Below the pieces are notes generated by a model. The model saw nothing but the letters and a program-made list of their open reading frames with translations, was not told where the DNA came from and ran no database searches. This document shows positions 7,975 to 17,783 of a stretch of DNA of 64,000 bases, piece after piece. The stretch's first letter is position 1, and every line of letters begins with the position of its first letter. The position numbers and the translations under genes are program-made. The stretch is from Lophium mytilinum. Lineage: Eukaryota > Ascomycota > Dothideomycetes > Mytilinidiales > Mytilinidiaceae. The stretch covers positions 695,774 through 759,773 of the forward strand of contig MU004192.1 of assembly GCA_010093605.1 (NCBI GenBank), written 5' to 3'.

Positions 7975-10845
7975 ATGGCTATGACCACACCGATGCCTTC
8001 AGCAGAGCTGAGGCTCGCCACAAAGCTCAAGATTGATGAGTTCGAGCGTCTTCGCGAGGATGCTCGCACACGCCATGTGGATATCTTGATTGCTGTCGAT
8101 GGAGAAGGGGGCGACAAGCGCGAACGTGTCGCGTCCCTTCTTGCGAAGATCAAGAAGCTCGATCCGAAATACGAAGAAGACTACGAACTAGGAAACATGG
8201 AGCAGTATCTTAAGCAGGCAGAATATGACACTTCCATCTCTAGCACCAAACTCGAAAAGTTCGAGACTACCTTGGTCGACAAATTCCGGCACCATAAACG
8301 AAGGATGGAGCTTGGTAGCTTGTACGCCAAGCTGTTGACCGAATACATCGAAAAATCTGACCCTAAGGAATCGGTCGCGGCCAAGATTGACCGTATGTGT
8401 ATGGAAGATGAGTTCGAGTTAGTTGAGGAGGGTGAAATTGAACAGCTCCGAGAGAACTTCGATTCTATTACCTTCGCACCTCTCGAAACGGACGAGGAAG
8501 AGATCCACAGATATCTTTCCAAGTTCTTCGTCGGAAGCACAGGGACTCAGGATCTGGATGACTTGCGTCGGAATGTCAAGAACTTTGGAGAAGATATGCT
8601 TGAGGAGAAGAGAAGGTTTACCGAAGACAATGTCACCTGGACAATCAATGACCTCCTAAGGAAACCTCTCGTCAGGGCCGAGACGAAGCAGACACTAAAC
8701 TCCTATCTTCAGTCGCCTGCTGTACTCAAAGAGCTTATCAGCACCCTCAACCTACGATTCTCCAACGTAGCAAATTGGAAATGGCGCGATGCAGAGAAGG
8801 GTCTCCGCGTCGAGGCTCGTCAAAACCTCGATAAGGAATATTGTATGACAGCGGAAGAAGATCTCCTAGATCTCATCTTCTTGAATGTGGTGGCGACTGA
8901 ATGGTCGGCGTCCATAAAAGAGGGCTACAGAGACATTGTCAGCAGTTTCCCCTTGGGCGTTACTACCTGGAAACGGGCTGAGAATCCGACATCTGAAGAG
9001 CTGGACAAGCGCGATTATTACCTCTCAGCCCCTAGAAGGAGACCCCATGTCAGATCGAACATCTGTGATATCTGTCACGGTCCCCCACCTCCTATGCCTC
9101 GTGGACCTCCTCCACCCCCAGCTTTCAGAGGCCCTCCACCGCCTCCTCCTCCGCCAGGATGGGCCCCCCCTCCGCCAATGCCACGTGCCATGCCGCCTCC
9201 ACCCCCTCCGATGCCCAGGAATAACGACATTGTCATAATTAGAACTCAGAGGCTGGAAGAGGAGCGACATTACGAGTACATGCGTGACCTTTTCCTGTCT
9301 CAGCTGCCTGGCCGGTACCGAAGTCGATACGGCGTTCGTCGTTACAACGACAAATCCCTTCCGGAGGTTGTCTATCGTAGCCAAACCCAGGAGACTGTCA
9401 TGAAAAAGCTGGCCACGGAGATGCTCCTCCGTGAAGCACTGGATGGCGAAGTTGGGGTCATCCAGCACGACTTCAAATCCTTTGCTTCCGGGCTTTCACA
9501 CAGCACCATCCTCGCCGTCCTCAAGTTCATTGGAGTCAGCGAGACGTGGCTGACCTTCTTCCAACGCTTCCTAGAGGCTCCTTTGAACATGGGCCCCATT
9601 ATCAGAGGTACCGCGGATCAGGTCCGAACTCGCAAGCGAGGTGTTCCAGTCGGCCATGCCTTCGAGAGGTTCTTCGGCGAAGCTGTCCTATTTTTCTTGG
9701 ACCTGGCCATCAACCAAGTTGTTGGCATCCAGCATTTCCGCATACGCGATGAAGGCTGGATGTGTGGCACCCATGAAAAGTGCTACACTGCTGAGAAGAC
9801 CGTTAGGGAGTTCTCGGAGGTCATGGGCCTCAACTTGCAGTCCAGCTCTTACTTCTCCAGCTTCGGCTTCCCCAACCCCGGCAAGATATCCGTAGGCCAC
9901 CTTACCCTGTCCCATGACGGCAAATGGGAAATCGACGAAGTTCAGCTCGATGCCTACATCCGCCACGTCCGCTCCGACCTCGCGGCTTGCACCAGCATAC
10001 TCTCCTGGATTGACACCTACAACCGGCTCGTCTCATACTACATCGACTCCCTCTTCGGCCCGCCCGCACACTGCTTCGGTAAAGAACACCGCGACAGCCT
10101 CTTAAGCGCTATTCAGAAGATCAACGCCGCACTCTTCACCGGCAAAGACGGCACCGCTAGCAACCCAGCCGACCACGTCAAGCAGATGCTCGCCAAGATC
10201 CCAGACTGCCCCGAGATCACCGACGCGTTCATCTACCTCCCGCAGAGCTTCGGCGGCCTCGATCTGCAAAACCCGTACACCATCCTTTCCCTCGCGTCTG
10301 AGGTCAAGAAAGATCCCGCCGAGGTAATGCAAGAGTACCTCAAGGACGACCGCAAGGCATACGAGAAGGCGAAGCAGCGATTCGAAGCGCTCAACGAAGT
10401 GGCGCGCAAGAACAGGGCCGACGGCATCTGGCACGACAAGGAGAAGTTCGCAGCCGCGTTCCCCGATGGCGATACCACGAGCTTCATGTCCTACGAGGTG
10501 TGGACGAAGTACCGTGAGACCGCGCCGATGCCGAGCCCCTGTGGGAACCTGTTCGAGGCGTACTCGGAGTTGCAGCGTGTGCCGGAGGCTGACATCGAGG
10601 CTACGAGCCAGGTCAGCGAGGAGGTGCGGCGCCTGAAGCGGGCCCAGGGGACTAGCGGGAGCTTCTGGGACTTGGATGCTGGGGAGAAGTGGGCTGTTCA
10701 GCTTTATGCGGATGAGTGCTTTGAGCGCTATGGGGGGTTGTGTCTTGTGGAGAAGGATTGGCTGCCGTTGCAGGCGCTGAGGATGATGCGGGGGAATGAT
10801 GATGACGATGATACGAATTCGGTTGTCTCGTCGCTACTCGATTGA
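7975..10845 (+). CDS. Reverse transcriptase-related cellular protein (RVT family), catalytic motif altered
   Basis: Intact single-exon 956-aa ORF. The ATG at 7975 has a strong context (ACCATGG); the open frame extends six codons further up but only from TTG. It matches the fungal domesticated reverse-transcriptase family (rvt), non-mobile host genes whose Neurospora member polymerises nucleotides. Visible blocks: a helical N-terminal third, an EEDLLDLIFLNV block, a proline-rich loop (about residues 370-416) starting with CDICHG, motif A QHDFKSF with D499, motif B RGVPVGHAFERFFGE (about 555), and motif C as FRIRDEGWMCG (D592-E593), where relatives have DD. Downstream are PPAHCFGKEH and IYLPQSFGGLDL, also family-like. 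The C-terminus ends in an acidic run (DDDDDT). No flanking repeats or endonuclease domain are seen, which argues against a retrotransposon. Confidence 0.82.
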   Translation: MAMTTPMPSAELRLATKLKIDEFERLREDARTRHVDILIAVDGEGGDKRERVASLLAKIKKLDPKYEEDYELGNMEQYLKQAEYDTSISSTKLEKFETTLVDKFRHHKRRMELGSLYAKLLTEYIEKSDPKESVAAKIDRMCMEDEFELVEEGEIEQLRENFDSITFAPLETDEEEIHRYLSKFFVGSTGTQDLDDLRRNVKNFGEDMLEEKRRFTEDNVTWTINDLLRKPLVRAETKQTLNSYLQSPAVLKELISTLNLRFSNVANWKWRDAEKGLRVEARQNLDKEYCMTAEEDLLDLIFLNVVATEWSASIKEGYRDIVSSFPLGVTTWKRAENPTSEELDKRDYYLSAPRRRPHVRSNICDICHGPPPPMPRGPPPPPAFRGPPPPPPPPGWAPPPPMPRAMPPPPPPMPRNNDIVIIRTQRLEEERHYEYMRDLFLSQLPGRYRSRYGVRRYNDKSLPEVVYRSQTQETVMKKLATEMLLREALDGEVGVIQHDFKSFASGLSHSTILAVLKFIGVSETWLTFFQRFLEAPLNMGPIIRGTADQVRTRKRGVPVGHAFERFFGEAVLFFLDLAINQVVGIQHFRIRDEGWMCGTHEKCYTAEKTVREFSEVMGLNLQSSSYFSSFGFPNPGKISVGHLTLSHDGKWEIDEVQLDAYIRHVRSDLAACTSILSWIDTYNRLVSYYIDSLFGPPAHCFGKEHRDSLLSAIQKINAALFTGKDGTASNPADHVKQMLAKIPDCPEITDAFIYLPQSFGGLDLQNPYTILSLASEVKKDPAEVMQEYLKDDRKAYEKAKQRFEALNEVARKNRADGIWHDKEKFAAAFPDGDTTSFMSYEVWTKYRETAPMPSPCGNLFEAYSELQRVPEADIEATSQVSEEVRRLKRAQGTSGSFWDLDAGEKWAVQLYADECFERYGGLCLVEKDWLPLQALRMMRGNDDDDDTNSVVSSLLD

Positions 10846-11638
10846 TTGGAGTATGAGGGTAGTTTGGTCGGGAATGGGCTTGAAGCTTATGATTTCGACG
10901 CTTTTACGATTTCGACTAGGTTCTTAGGTAGGTATACGTTGAGTTCAGGATTGTTTTCTTTATTATACGTTATGGACAGAACACAGTAGCAGGTTGAAAC
11001 CGGTTTATTTATATCAACGGCAACATTTTGGAGGAAACCGCGCATATAATGCATGAGTCTTGAAAGCACGTGCAGTGGATGTTTTAAGCAGTGACACGCT
11101 ACAAGTCTGTGCACCTTCGTTTGGCACTGTTTGGGGTGCCCCCATGAGCTTCGGAAGTTTAAGCGCAATGTCGAGTTTCGAGCACTGTGAATCAGACTGC
11201 TCCTTGAAGTATTAGCTACTAACTAGCTGGACTACCCCTCTCAGTGGTATTTAGTGAGCAAGATTGGAGTCGAGCAGTGATGATATTCGTGTGCCCAGGC
11301 GCCACAGGACTGCCGATAGGCCTAAGCTTCCACAACGTGAGGGATGGGGGGATCGGCCTTATGTTCATATCGATGGTCTAGACACACATGTGTGATTGAA
11401 TCGAGACAGGAGTTCAATATTTTCATGATGGAGGTTGTGGAAAGGAGAGGCGACGAAAGTGGTAAGAATTCTGGCTAGACCGCATTTAGATAGCCAGAAA
11501 TATCTCCGCATCTAAAAGCCGAGGATGACGGCCACCATCATGAACAATCCCATCACTGACGAGTCAATCATCAAGCCAGACTTATTCGACGTGCTGCATT
11601 GTTTACGTAATGCCCTTCAGACTGAGCGCAAGGTCACC
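10846..11638. other. Intergenic
   Basis: 793 nt without a convincing gene. It contains one copy of a short dispersed repeat (listed separately). The frame of the next gene is open upstream to an ATG at 11525, which I regard as 5' UTR. Confidence 0.45.
11222..11292 (+). repeat. Dispersed short repeat, copy 1
   Basis: About 70 nt similar to two tandem copies near 61.4 kb: 31 of the 40 bases from 11224 match those from 61362. Shared blocks are TAGCTGG, CCCCTC, AGTGGTAT and GTGAGCAAGA in the same order and spacing. Confidence 0.55.
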
Positions 11639-13372
11639 ATGATATCCAGAATCTCTCTTCGTCCTTTCTTTCGTCGATTTTCTTCATTTCCAGTTCATCA
11701 AAATGGCCCCTCAACACTTCGCACGCGTCCTAGATTCTTTTCTGTCTCTTCGCGTCTTCGTCTTATGGAAACATCTGGGTTTTCTGAAGATCAGTTGATG
11801 GTTCGGGAAGCGATTGAGAAAATCTGTGCAAACTTTCCTGATGTGTGTTTCAGGCAATTAAACAATCAAGTCAGGCCAATGATTGACCAGAACAGGAGTA
11901 TTGGGCGGAACATGACGAGTCCGGCGAATATCCCCATGAGCTACATGCTGCTCTGTCCAAGGATCGCTGGATCGGAATTGCCTTGCCAGAAGAGCTCGGA
12001 GGTGCCGGTCTAGGAATCTCAGAGGCAACAATGATGCTGCACACCATTTCCGAGTAAGCCAAGGAGATCGAGCGTCGTTAAACTCGCATATTTACGTGTC
12101 CTAGAAGCGGTGCCGGGATAGCGGGTGCGCAGTCTATTCATGCTAACGTGTATGCAACGCAAGTGGGTATTCGTCCACCTGCTGTCCCTGTTCTAAGGCT
12201 CTCTAACCTCTTAAGCCTGTCGCCAAATTTGCAACTCCGGAGCAAAGGCAAAAGATGCTGCCAAAGCTAATTGGAGGAGAGTGGAGGGCTTGCTTTGGAG
12301 TGTATGCAGTCTCTGACCTGGGCAGTTGGCTGAAGTCTGACATAGTACAGCACCGAACCCAATACGGGCTTGGAGACTCTCAAGCTTCGCACCTTAGCTA
12401 CTAAAGACGGAGATCATTACAACATAAGTGGCCAGAAGATGTCGGTAACATTCTTCCTATGAGCCTTTCCATGCTAATATTGTCAGCTGGATATCTTCAG
12501 CGCAGGTCGCCTCGAAAATGGTTCTCTTGGCCCGAACTACCCCTCTCGAAGATGTGAAGAAGCCATCAGAAGGTCTATCACTTTTCTTCATTGATTTCGA
12601 TAAGAGCGCGCCTGGGCTGGAACTCAAGAAGATCAAAAAGATGGGCGGACGAGCTATCGATGCTAATGAGGTATTCTTCGATAACTACCGCGTTCCCGCA
12701 GATACTTTGATTGGGCAAGAAGGGCAAGGTTTTAAGATCGTGAGTGCTCCATCAGAGACTGTCTTACGCATCAAGACTTATATCGAAGCAGGTCCTGCAC
12801 GGAATGAACGCGGAACGATGTCTCCTAGCAGGAGAAGCTCTGGGCCTTGGTTACGCTGCTCTCAAGAAGGCATCAGACTATGCGAGAGATCGAGTGGTGT
12901 TTGGAAGGCCTATTGGCCAGAATCAAGGTATTCAACATCCACTCGCTGCGGCTTTCATGAACCTCGAGGCAGCAAAATTGGCCACATACCACGCTGCACG
13001 ACTTTACGATGCTAGTGGAAAAGATTTTTCTATCACGCCGCATGCTGTCGGGGTGGCTTGCAACTCAGCCAAATATCTAGCTGCTGAAGCGGCATTTACA
13101 GCGTGCGAACGGGCCGTAAGCCTAATATCAAGACTCAAATATCCTAAGCAGCTGCTAACCTATGACAGGTATTGACACTGGGAGGCATGGGTTATGCCCA
13201 AGAGTACCATGTCGAACGCTATTTACGTGAATGCTTCGTGCCACGTATAGCACCAGTGAGCAGAGTAAGTCTTCCAAAAACCACAGCCGGTGAATTCAAC
13301 ACTCACGTGATCTAGGAAATGATAATGAACTACGTTGGCGAAAAGGTTCTGAGACTACCCCGTAGCTATTGA
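11639..13372 (+). CDS. Acyl-CoA dehydrogenase, probably mitochondrial
   Basis: FAD-dependent dehydrogenase that introduces the alpha-beta double bond in acyl-CoA during fatty-acid or branched-chain amino-acid breakdown. Nine exons (11639..11842, 11896..12053, 12105..12162, 12216..12301, 12351..12440, 12487..12739, 12792..13115, 13169..13264, 13316..13372) give 441 aa. Family landmarks: ALPEELGGAGLGISEA, CFGVTEPNTGLETLKL (FAD/substrate loop), GQKIWISSA, GRAIDANEVFFDNYRVPA, ASDYARDRVVFGRPIGQNQ, and LTLGGMGYAQEYHVERYLRE. I start at 11639 because it opens a basic, Ser/Phe-rich matrix-targeting-like stretch (MISRISLRPFFRRFSSF). An upstream in-frame ATG at 11525 and a downstream METSGF start are alternatives. 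The exon 5 donor (GTCGGT) is the weakest splice site. Confidence 0.87.
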
Positions 13373-13834
13373 AATAGGAAGATAAAGTCGGTTGAATACT
13401 GAGGTGTTAGCCACAGGTTGAGTCAGTCCTGGTCATAGCACAGCGCACTCAGTCAGACGCTCGGATCTACCAGTGTATAAATGTCGAAAGTCCGATGAAT
13501 CAGTGCTATCTTCACTTCCATCATATTGCAACAACCCCGCTGAATGATACGCCTATAGAAGCAAAGGGATTAGTTTGAAACCCTTCACTATCTGGCCAGC
13601 AGGCCATCTGCGTGGCTGCCTTCGGTCACCAGCCGTCTGTGATCGCGACCTCTTTGATCATATAAGCTTCAATCTCTATCTTTCATTCCCTTTATTCCCT
13701 TTTCCCAGTCCCAGATCACTACTCCCTAGGTCCTGATCTCTCACCACTTCCATACTTCCAGAACTAGGCTATCACAGTCCAAAGGCAACACCCTTCAACG
13801 CAACCACACGGGTTTCCTTTGCCAGTAGTCCAAA
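13373..13834. other. Intergenic
   Basis: 462 nt, no gene seen; a CT-rich stretch near 13670-13740 is probably core promoter and 5' UTR of the next gene. Confidence 0.4.
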
Positions 13835-14974
13835 ATGTGCAAAGAATACCGCGAACACTGCCGCTGCGGAAATTGGAAAACCGTCCACATCGAACTCTGC
13901 CCCAGAGGCCACGAGCTCCGGCGCCTGGGCCGACCCTTCTTCCACCATCTCCCCGAGATCATCCTCAATCCGACGATGCGGCGTTGCCCACAATGTCAAA
14001 ATATCCCCACGGGACCCGCTACCACGACGAGAGCGCAAGCCGGACCGCCACCGACTTCCCGCAGACTCTGGGACGGCCAGCCCAGCGCTCAGCCCTCTAC
14101 GCAAGGGAACCCGATAAGCGGCCAAAGGAACACGCCGCCTTCGCCTTTGCAAGCACCGAGGATTCTAGCGAATCCATATCGGTACTTTGAGGGTCTGGGC
14201 CCTGAGAACGAGCGAGCGGCCTCGCCGGTTACGGCTCATAGGACTCCTATGTTTGATGGCCAGGATAGAGCGCAGTTCGCGAGATCGCTGGCGCAGCTTT
14301 CTTCTACGGTGAGTGTATTGTCCTGGATTGCGAAGTCGGTCCCTCAGGCTCAACTTAAGGCTCAACCCGAATCGCAGACTCACACTCAGGCTCAACCTCA
14401 ACCGCAGCCGAAACCGCAACCGCAGATGCAGCTTCCGTCCGAGCTTTCCGCGTCCTCAATCGCAGACCTCCCGGCCGCCTTCGCGAAGCTCAAGGTTCGC
14501 GGATCGACAGAATGGGCAGAGCATATGAACTCAACTCCTGCAGCAAGCACAATCCCGCCGCCAGAGCTTCATCCAGCAGTGCCAGCCCCCAAAGAACCAT
14601 CACCAGCCGCCGCAACGCCGATTATCGAGACGGTGCCGCCGCAAGAGCCGCTGCTGGCAGCATTGAGCCCTCAGGAGCCATCGCCAGCGACTCCTGTGCC
14701 GATTATCGAGACGGTGGCGCACTTGGTACCTGAGGTGGCGATTGAGGATGTAGATGACGACGGAGAATATCTGACCGCGTCTTCGACTGCTGCGAGTGAT
14801 TCGGGAGAGAGCTGTGAGAGCAGCTGTATTTTGGAGAAAGGGGTAGAGGGAAAGGAGGTTAATGAAGCGGAATGGGAGCTTGTGAGGTCTCAGGATATGC
14901 CACCAGCAGGGAAACTGAGTGGGGGAAGGAAGGGAGATGGGTTGAGGGATTGGGAGGTTATTCATGTGTTGTAG
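13835..14974 (+). CDS. Hypothetical protein with Cys-rich N-terminus and Gln/Pro-rich middle
   Basis: Single-exon 379-aa ORF. The first 55 residues carry regularly placed cysteines and histidines (CKEYREHCRCGNWK, then ELCPRGHE and RRCPQCQ), which look like a small zinc-binding unit seen in many uncharacterised fungal proteins. Next is a low-complexity segment with alternating Gln-Pro (around 14345-14440). A duplicated block follows, in which PSPAAATPIIETV and PSPATPVPIIETV lie 25 codons apart. The tail is acidic and ends RDWEVIHVL. No enzyme motif is seen. It converges on HIS5 with 242 nt between the stop codons. Confidence 0.65.
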   Translation: MCKEYREHCRCGNWKTVHIELCPRGHELRRLGRPFFHHLPEIILNPTMRRCPQCQNIPTGPATTTRAQAGPPPTSRRLWDGQPSAQPSTQGNPISGQRNTPPSPLQAPRILANPYRYFEGLGPENERAASPVTAHRTPMFDGQDRAQFARSLAQLSSTVSVLSWIAKSVPQAQLKAQPESQTHTQAQPQPQPKPQPQMQLPSELSASSIADLPAAFAKLKVRGSTEWAEHMNSTPAASTIPPPELHPAVPAPKEPSPAAATPIIETVPPQEPLLAALSPQEPSPATPVPIIETVAHLVPEVAIEDVDDDGEYLTASSTAASDSGESCESSCILEKGVEGKEVNEAEWELVRSQDMPPAGKLSGGRKGDGLRDWEVIHVL

Positions 14975-15216
14975 TATAGATGTGAGTAAAGTAGTTTGAC
15001 TTGTGGGAGAAATTGGGCTATCTGGTAGGGTGTATATGGTTGTCCTTGCGTAGAGCAGATGCGGGAAATGGTGTGTACAGGGGGGCTTGTATTGGTCGAG
15101 AAGATCCTTGGAAATTTCCAGACCTTCTTTCTTGTAGATCGTGAGAAGTAGTCTAACCAACGACTTTCGTAAGAACCTTCACCTCGAGAATGCTCATAAT
15201 GACGGACCCTTCTTTC

Positions 15217-16634
15217 TCAGGCAACGATTTCGTTCGCCGCCACCTCTCTCTTTTGCTCTTCCTTTTCTGTCTTGCTACTCGTGCTCGAATAGATCCCCTG
15301 TAACACCGCCTTGATCTCTAGCAAAAATCTATCCACCTCTTTCTCCGTACCAACCGTAATACGCAAGCACCCCAGGCACCCTACTTCTTTGCCCCTAAAT
15401 CTCACCACCACGCCTCTATCTTCTGCTAGACCTTCATACACGCGCAACGCTACCTCATTACTTGGCTTTCCGCCCTCCTCTTTCGGCCTATTGAGGATTT
15501 CCACAAGCAAGAAATTTGACTCCGCACCACCCAGAAACTTGCCGATCCCCGGCACGCGCGGTAGTTCTTCGAGCAGCCTATCCCTCTGCTTGATAATTAA
15601 ACCCCGATTCTCTCGCATAACAGCCAAATGCCTCCCGCCCAGCGCCGCCCGCGCAAGCTGCGATGTCGGATTCGAGATATTATACGGCGCCTTCAGCGAA
15701 TTCAGCAGCCTTGCAATCTCAGGCGACGTAAAAGCCGCGCCAAGCCTAATACCCGCGAGCCCAAACGCCTTCGAGAGCGTCTGCATAACCACTAAATTCG
15801 GCCATTCTGTAACCCACTCCGCAAGACTAGACCCCTCGGGCGCAAAGTCAATATAGGCCTCATCGAGCACAACGACGCCGTTCCAAGTCTGGTGTTCTAG
15901 TATACTCTGGACGTCTGCTTTGGAGAGCAGCGAGCCGGTAGGGTTGCCCGGGGAGCATAGGTATGCGAGTTTTATGGATGGGTCTGCGGAGAGCGCGGCC
16001 GTGATGGCGGGGACGTCGAGGGCGAAGCCGGGGGTTTGGAGGGGCACTTTAACGAGCGCGATGTCGTTGACTTGTGCGGAGACGCCGTACATGCCGTACG
16101 TTGGTGGGCAGGTGAGGATCTTGTCTTTGCTTGGGATGCAGAAGCAGCGGAGGAGGGCGTCGATGGCTTCGTCGGAGCCGACGCCGACGAAGAGGTGGTC
16201 TGGGGTGACGGTTTTAGGCGTGTGGTTGTGGGTGTTTCGGAGGTTACATAGGAGCTGTTTTAGGTCGGCTTGGTGGCTTTGGATTCGTTAGTCTTGGTAT
16301 AGAGAGTTGGGGGAGTGGATTACGGGTCTGGGTATCTGTTCAGTCCGAGCAGATCTACGTCCAATCCGCCGTTATCGCCATTTGTTGCGCTACCGGGGAG
16401 TTTCCCTTGCCCATCGAGCGCTAACCCGGGTCCGTATGCGTTCTCGTTGGCGTCGAGGAGGATGTTGGTGCCGTCGTCTTTGTAGTCACTGCCTCATCAG
16501 CTTGAAGTCAATTGGGAGCATTCCATGGCCAATTGAAGAAGTGCTCACTCTCGAGCACAGCGGTATGGCTCTAAAGCCAGTATATTCGGTCGCGCACACC
16601 GTGACAAGTCAAAGGCCGATTTTCTTTGAACCAT
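15217..16634 (-). CDS. HIS5: Histidinol-phosphate aminotransferase
   Basis: PLP enzyme (EC 2.6.1.9) that converts imidazole acetol phosphate and glutamate to histidinol phosphate in histidine synthesis. Three exons (complement of 15217..16276, 16324..16488, 16549..16634) give 436 aa. Class-II-type aminotransferase landmarks: N-terminal CARPNILALEPYRCARDD, LLDANENAYGP, LNRYPDPHQADLK, VGVGSDEAIDALLRC, CPPTYGMY, SPGNPTGSLL, VVLDEAYIDFAPE, the PLP-binding lysine in TLSKAFGLAGIRLG, and the C-terminal arginine in LRITVGT. The C-terminal 30 residues are charged and variable. A perfect TGAGTCA box sits just upstream of the start, consistent with cross-pathway amino-acid control. Confidence 0.95.
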
Positions 16635-16988
16635 GTTGAGTTTGTTGTTCTGAGTCAAGCTCTCCAGGAAATTTGGAGGGGCGAAATACTTCGCGAGATC
16701 CGATGACGGCGATGCTCGGTAGCCAATCAGAGTGCAGTAATTTTTGATTGGGTCGACCATTATATTATATCTCCTATAGATAAATAGATAAACCATCAAG
16801 AGAGTCCAAAATCTTTGAAACCACTGGTAAGGAGTTCTAACGGTACTCCGAGTATGCTCGTTCATAAATGACGAAGACTTGACAGGGTAACGCCAGCAGC
16901 ATGACTCGTGTTAAGCTTCAACTACACCCCCTCTCACCCCTCTTCTATCACCACACATCTGGTCAAACCCAGCTAATCAACCACAAAA
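16635..16988. promoter_or_regulatory. Divergent promoter, HIS5 / F-box-like gene
   Basis: 354 nt between divergent starts, with two Gcn4-type elements (listed separately) and an AT-rich TATA-like stretch near 16760-16790. Confidence 0.5.
16651..16657 (-). promoter_or_regulatory. Gcn4/CPC1-type box TGACTCA
   Basis: Perfect TGAGTCA/TGACTCA, 17 nt upstream of the HIS5 ATG. A second half-match, TGACTC, lies at 16902..16907. Such bZIP boxes drive amino-acid starvation induction of fungal HIS genes. The very short distance to the ATG is unusual and could place it in the 5' UTR. Confidence 0.55.
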
Positions 16989-17783
16989 ATGGACCACACC
17001 ACCCCCTTCAACCTCCTCTCCCTCCCCGCCGAGCTCCGCGAATCAATCTACCTCTTCTCCTTCTCCACCCGCCGTCCAGACGCCGTCCACCCCCCCGCCA
17101 TCACCCTCACAAACCACCTAATACGCTCCGAATCCCTCCCCCTCTTCTACAAAACCCAGCGCTTCGCCCTCAACCTCCTCACCGAGACCTCCATCTCCCG
17201 CATCACCTCCTGGCTGCACCGCCTCACCCCTTCCTCCCTGCTGCTGATTCGCCGCTGGACGTTCCTCGTAAACGTCGACTGCTACGCCTACCTCAACCCG
17301 GACGTCGAAGTCGCCCCGCTGCAAGCCCTCACCTACATCGGTGTGGCCATCGACCTTGACGCCTGCTACCCCCGCGGCCGCGTGCGCGAGATCCGCACCC
17401 CCGCGGTCTATGCGTGGCAGCACGCGACGTACAACGCGCACTACATGAACGCGCTCAAGACGCCGCTGTCGCGGGCGGAGATCGAGCGCTCCGATGCTGC
17501 GGCGCTGGGATTCGGGGGGTTTCTCACCGAGCTTGCGGGGCAGGTGGAGAGGTTGTGGGGGAAGCGGGCGGAGGGGGTGTTGGGGGTAGAGGATTATAAG
17601 GGGCTGTTTAGGTTTTTGCGCGCAAGGGAGGTAGAGGGGATAATGGGATTTATGCGGGCGAGGTTGGTGGTGCATCCGGGATTGAGTGGGGGGAGGGGGT
17701 TAGGGAGTCGGGAGGCGGGGAGGAGGTTGGCGGGGTTAGCGGAGGGGTTTATGGAGGCGGTTGAGGGGGAGATGGTAGAGTAG
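16989..17783 (+). CDS. F-box-like fungal protein
   Basis: Single-exon 264-aa ORF. The N-terminus (FNLLSLPAELRESIYLFSF) follows the short F-box-like pattern L-x-LP-x-ELR-x-x-IY common in fungal orphan proteins, followed by LTNHLIRSESLPLFYKTQRF. No further domain is recognisable. Base composition of the coding strand is strongly C-rich over the first 300 nt and strongly G-rich at the 3' end. A 185-aa open frame on the opposite strand is a shadow of this. Confidence 0.65.
   Translation: MDHTTPFNLLSLPAELRESIYLFSFSTRRPDAVHPPAITLTNHLIRSESLPLFYKTQRFALNLLTETSISRITSWLHRLTPSSLLLIRRWTFLVNVDCYAYLNPDVEVAPLQALTYIGVAIDLDACYPRGRVREIRTPAVYAWQHATYNAHYMNALKTPLSRAEIERSDAAALGFGGFLTELAGQVERLWGKRAEGVLGVEDYKGLFRFLRAREVEGIMGFMRARLVVHPGLSGGRGLGSREAGRRLAGLAEGFMEAVEGEMVE

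Noticed and set aside
7975-10845. Non-LTR or LTR retrotransposon
   Set aside because: No flanking repeats, no poly-A tail, no integrase, protease or endonuclease domain; the long intact ORF and its layout fit the host RVT family.
11525-11638. N-terminal extension of the acyl-CoA dehydrogenase from the upstream ATG
   Set aside because: It would place 38 ordinary residues ahead of an otherwise good mitochondrial presequence.
17118-17675. 185-codon open frame antisense to the F-box-like gene
   Set aside because: Produced by the extreme C-then-G bias of the sense gene; no protein-like pattern.
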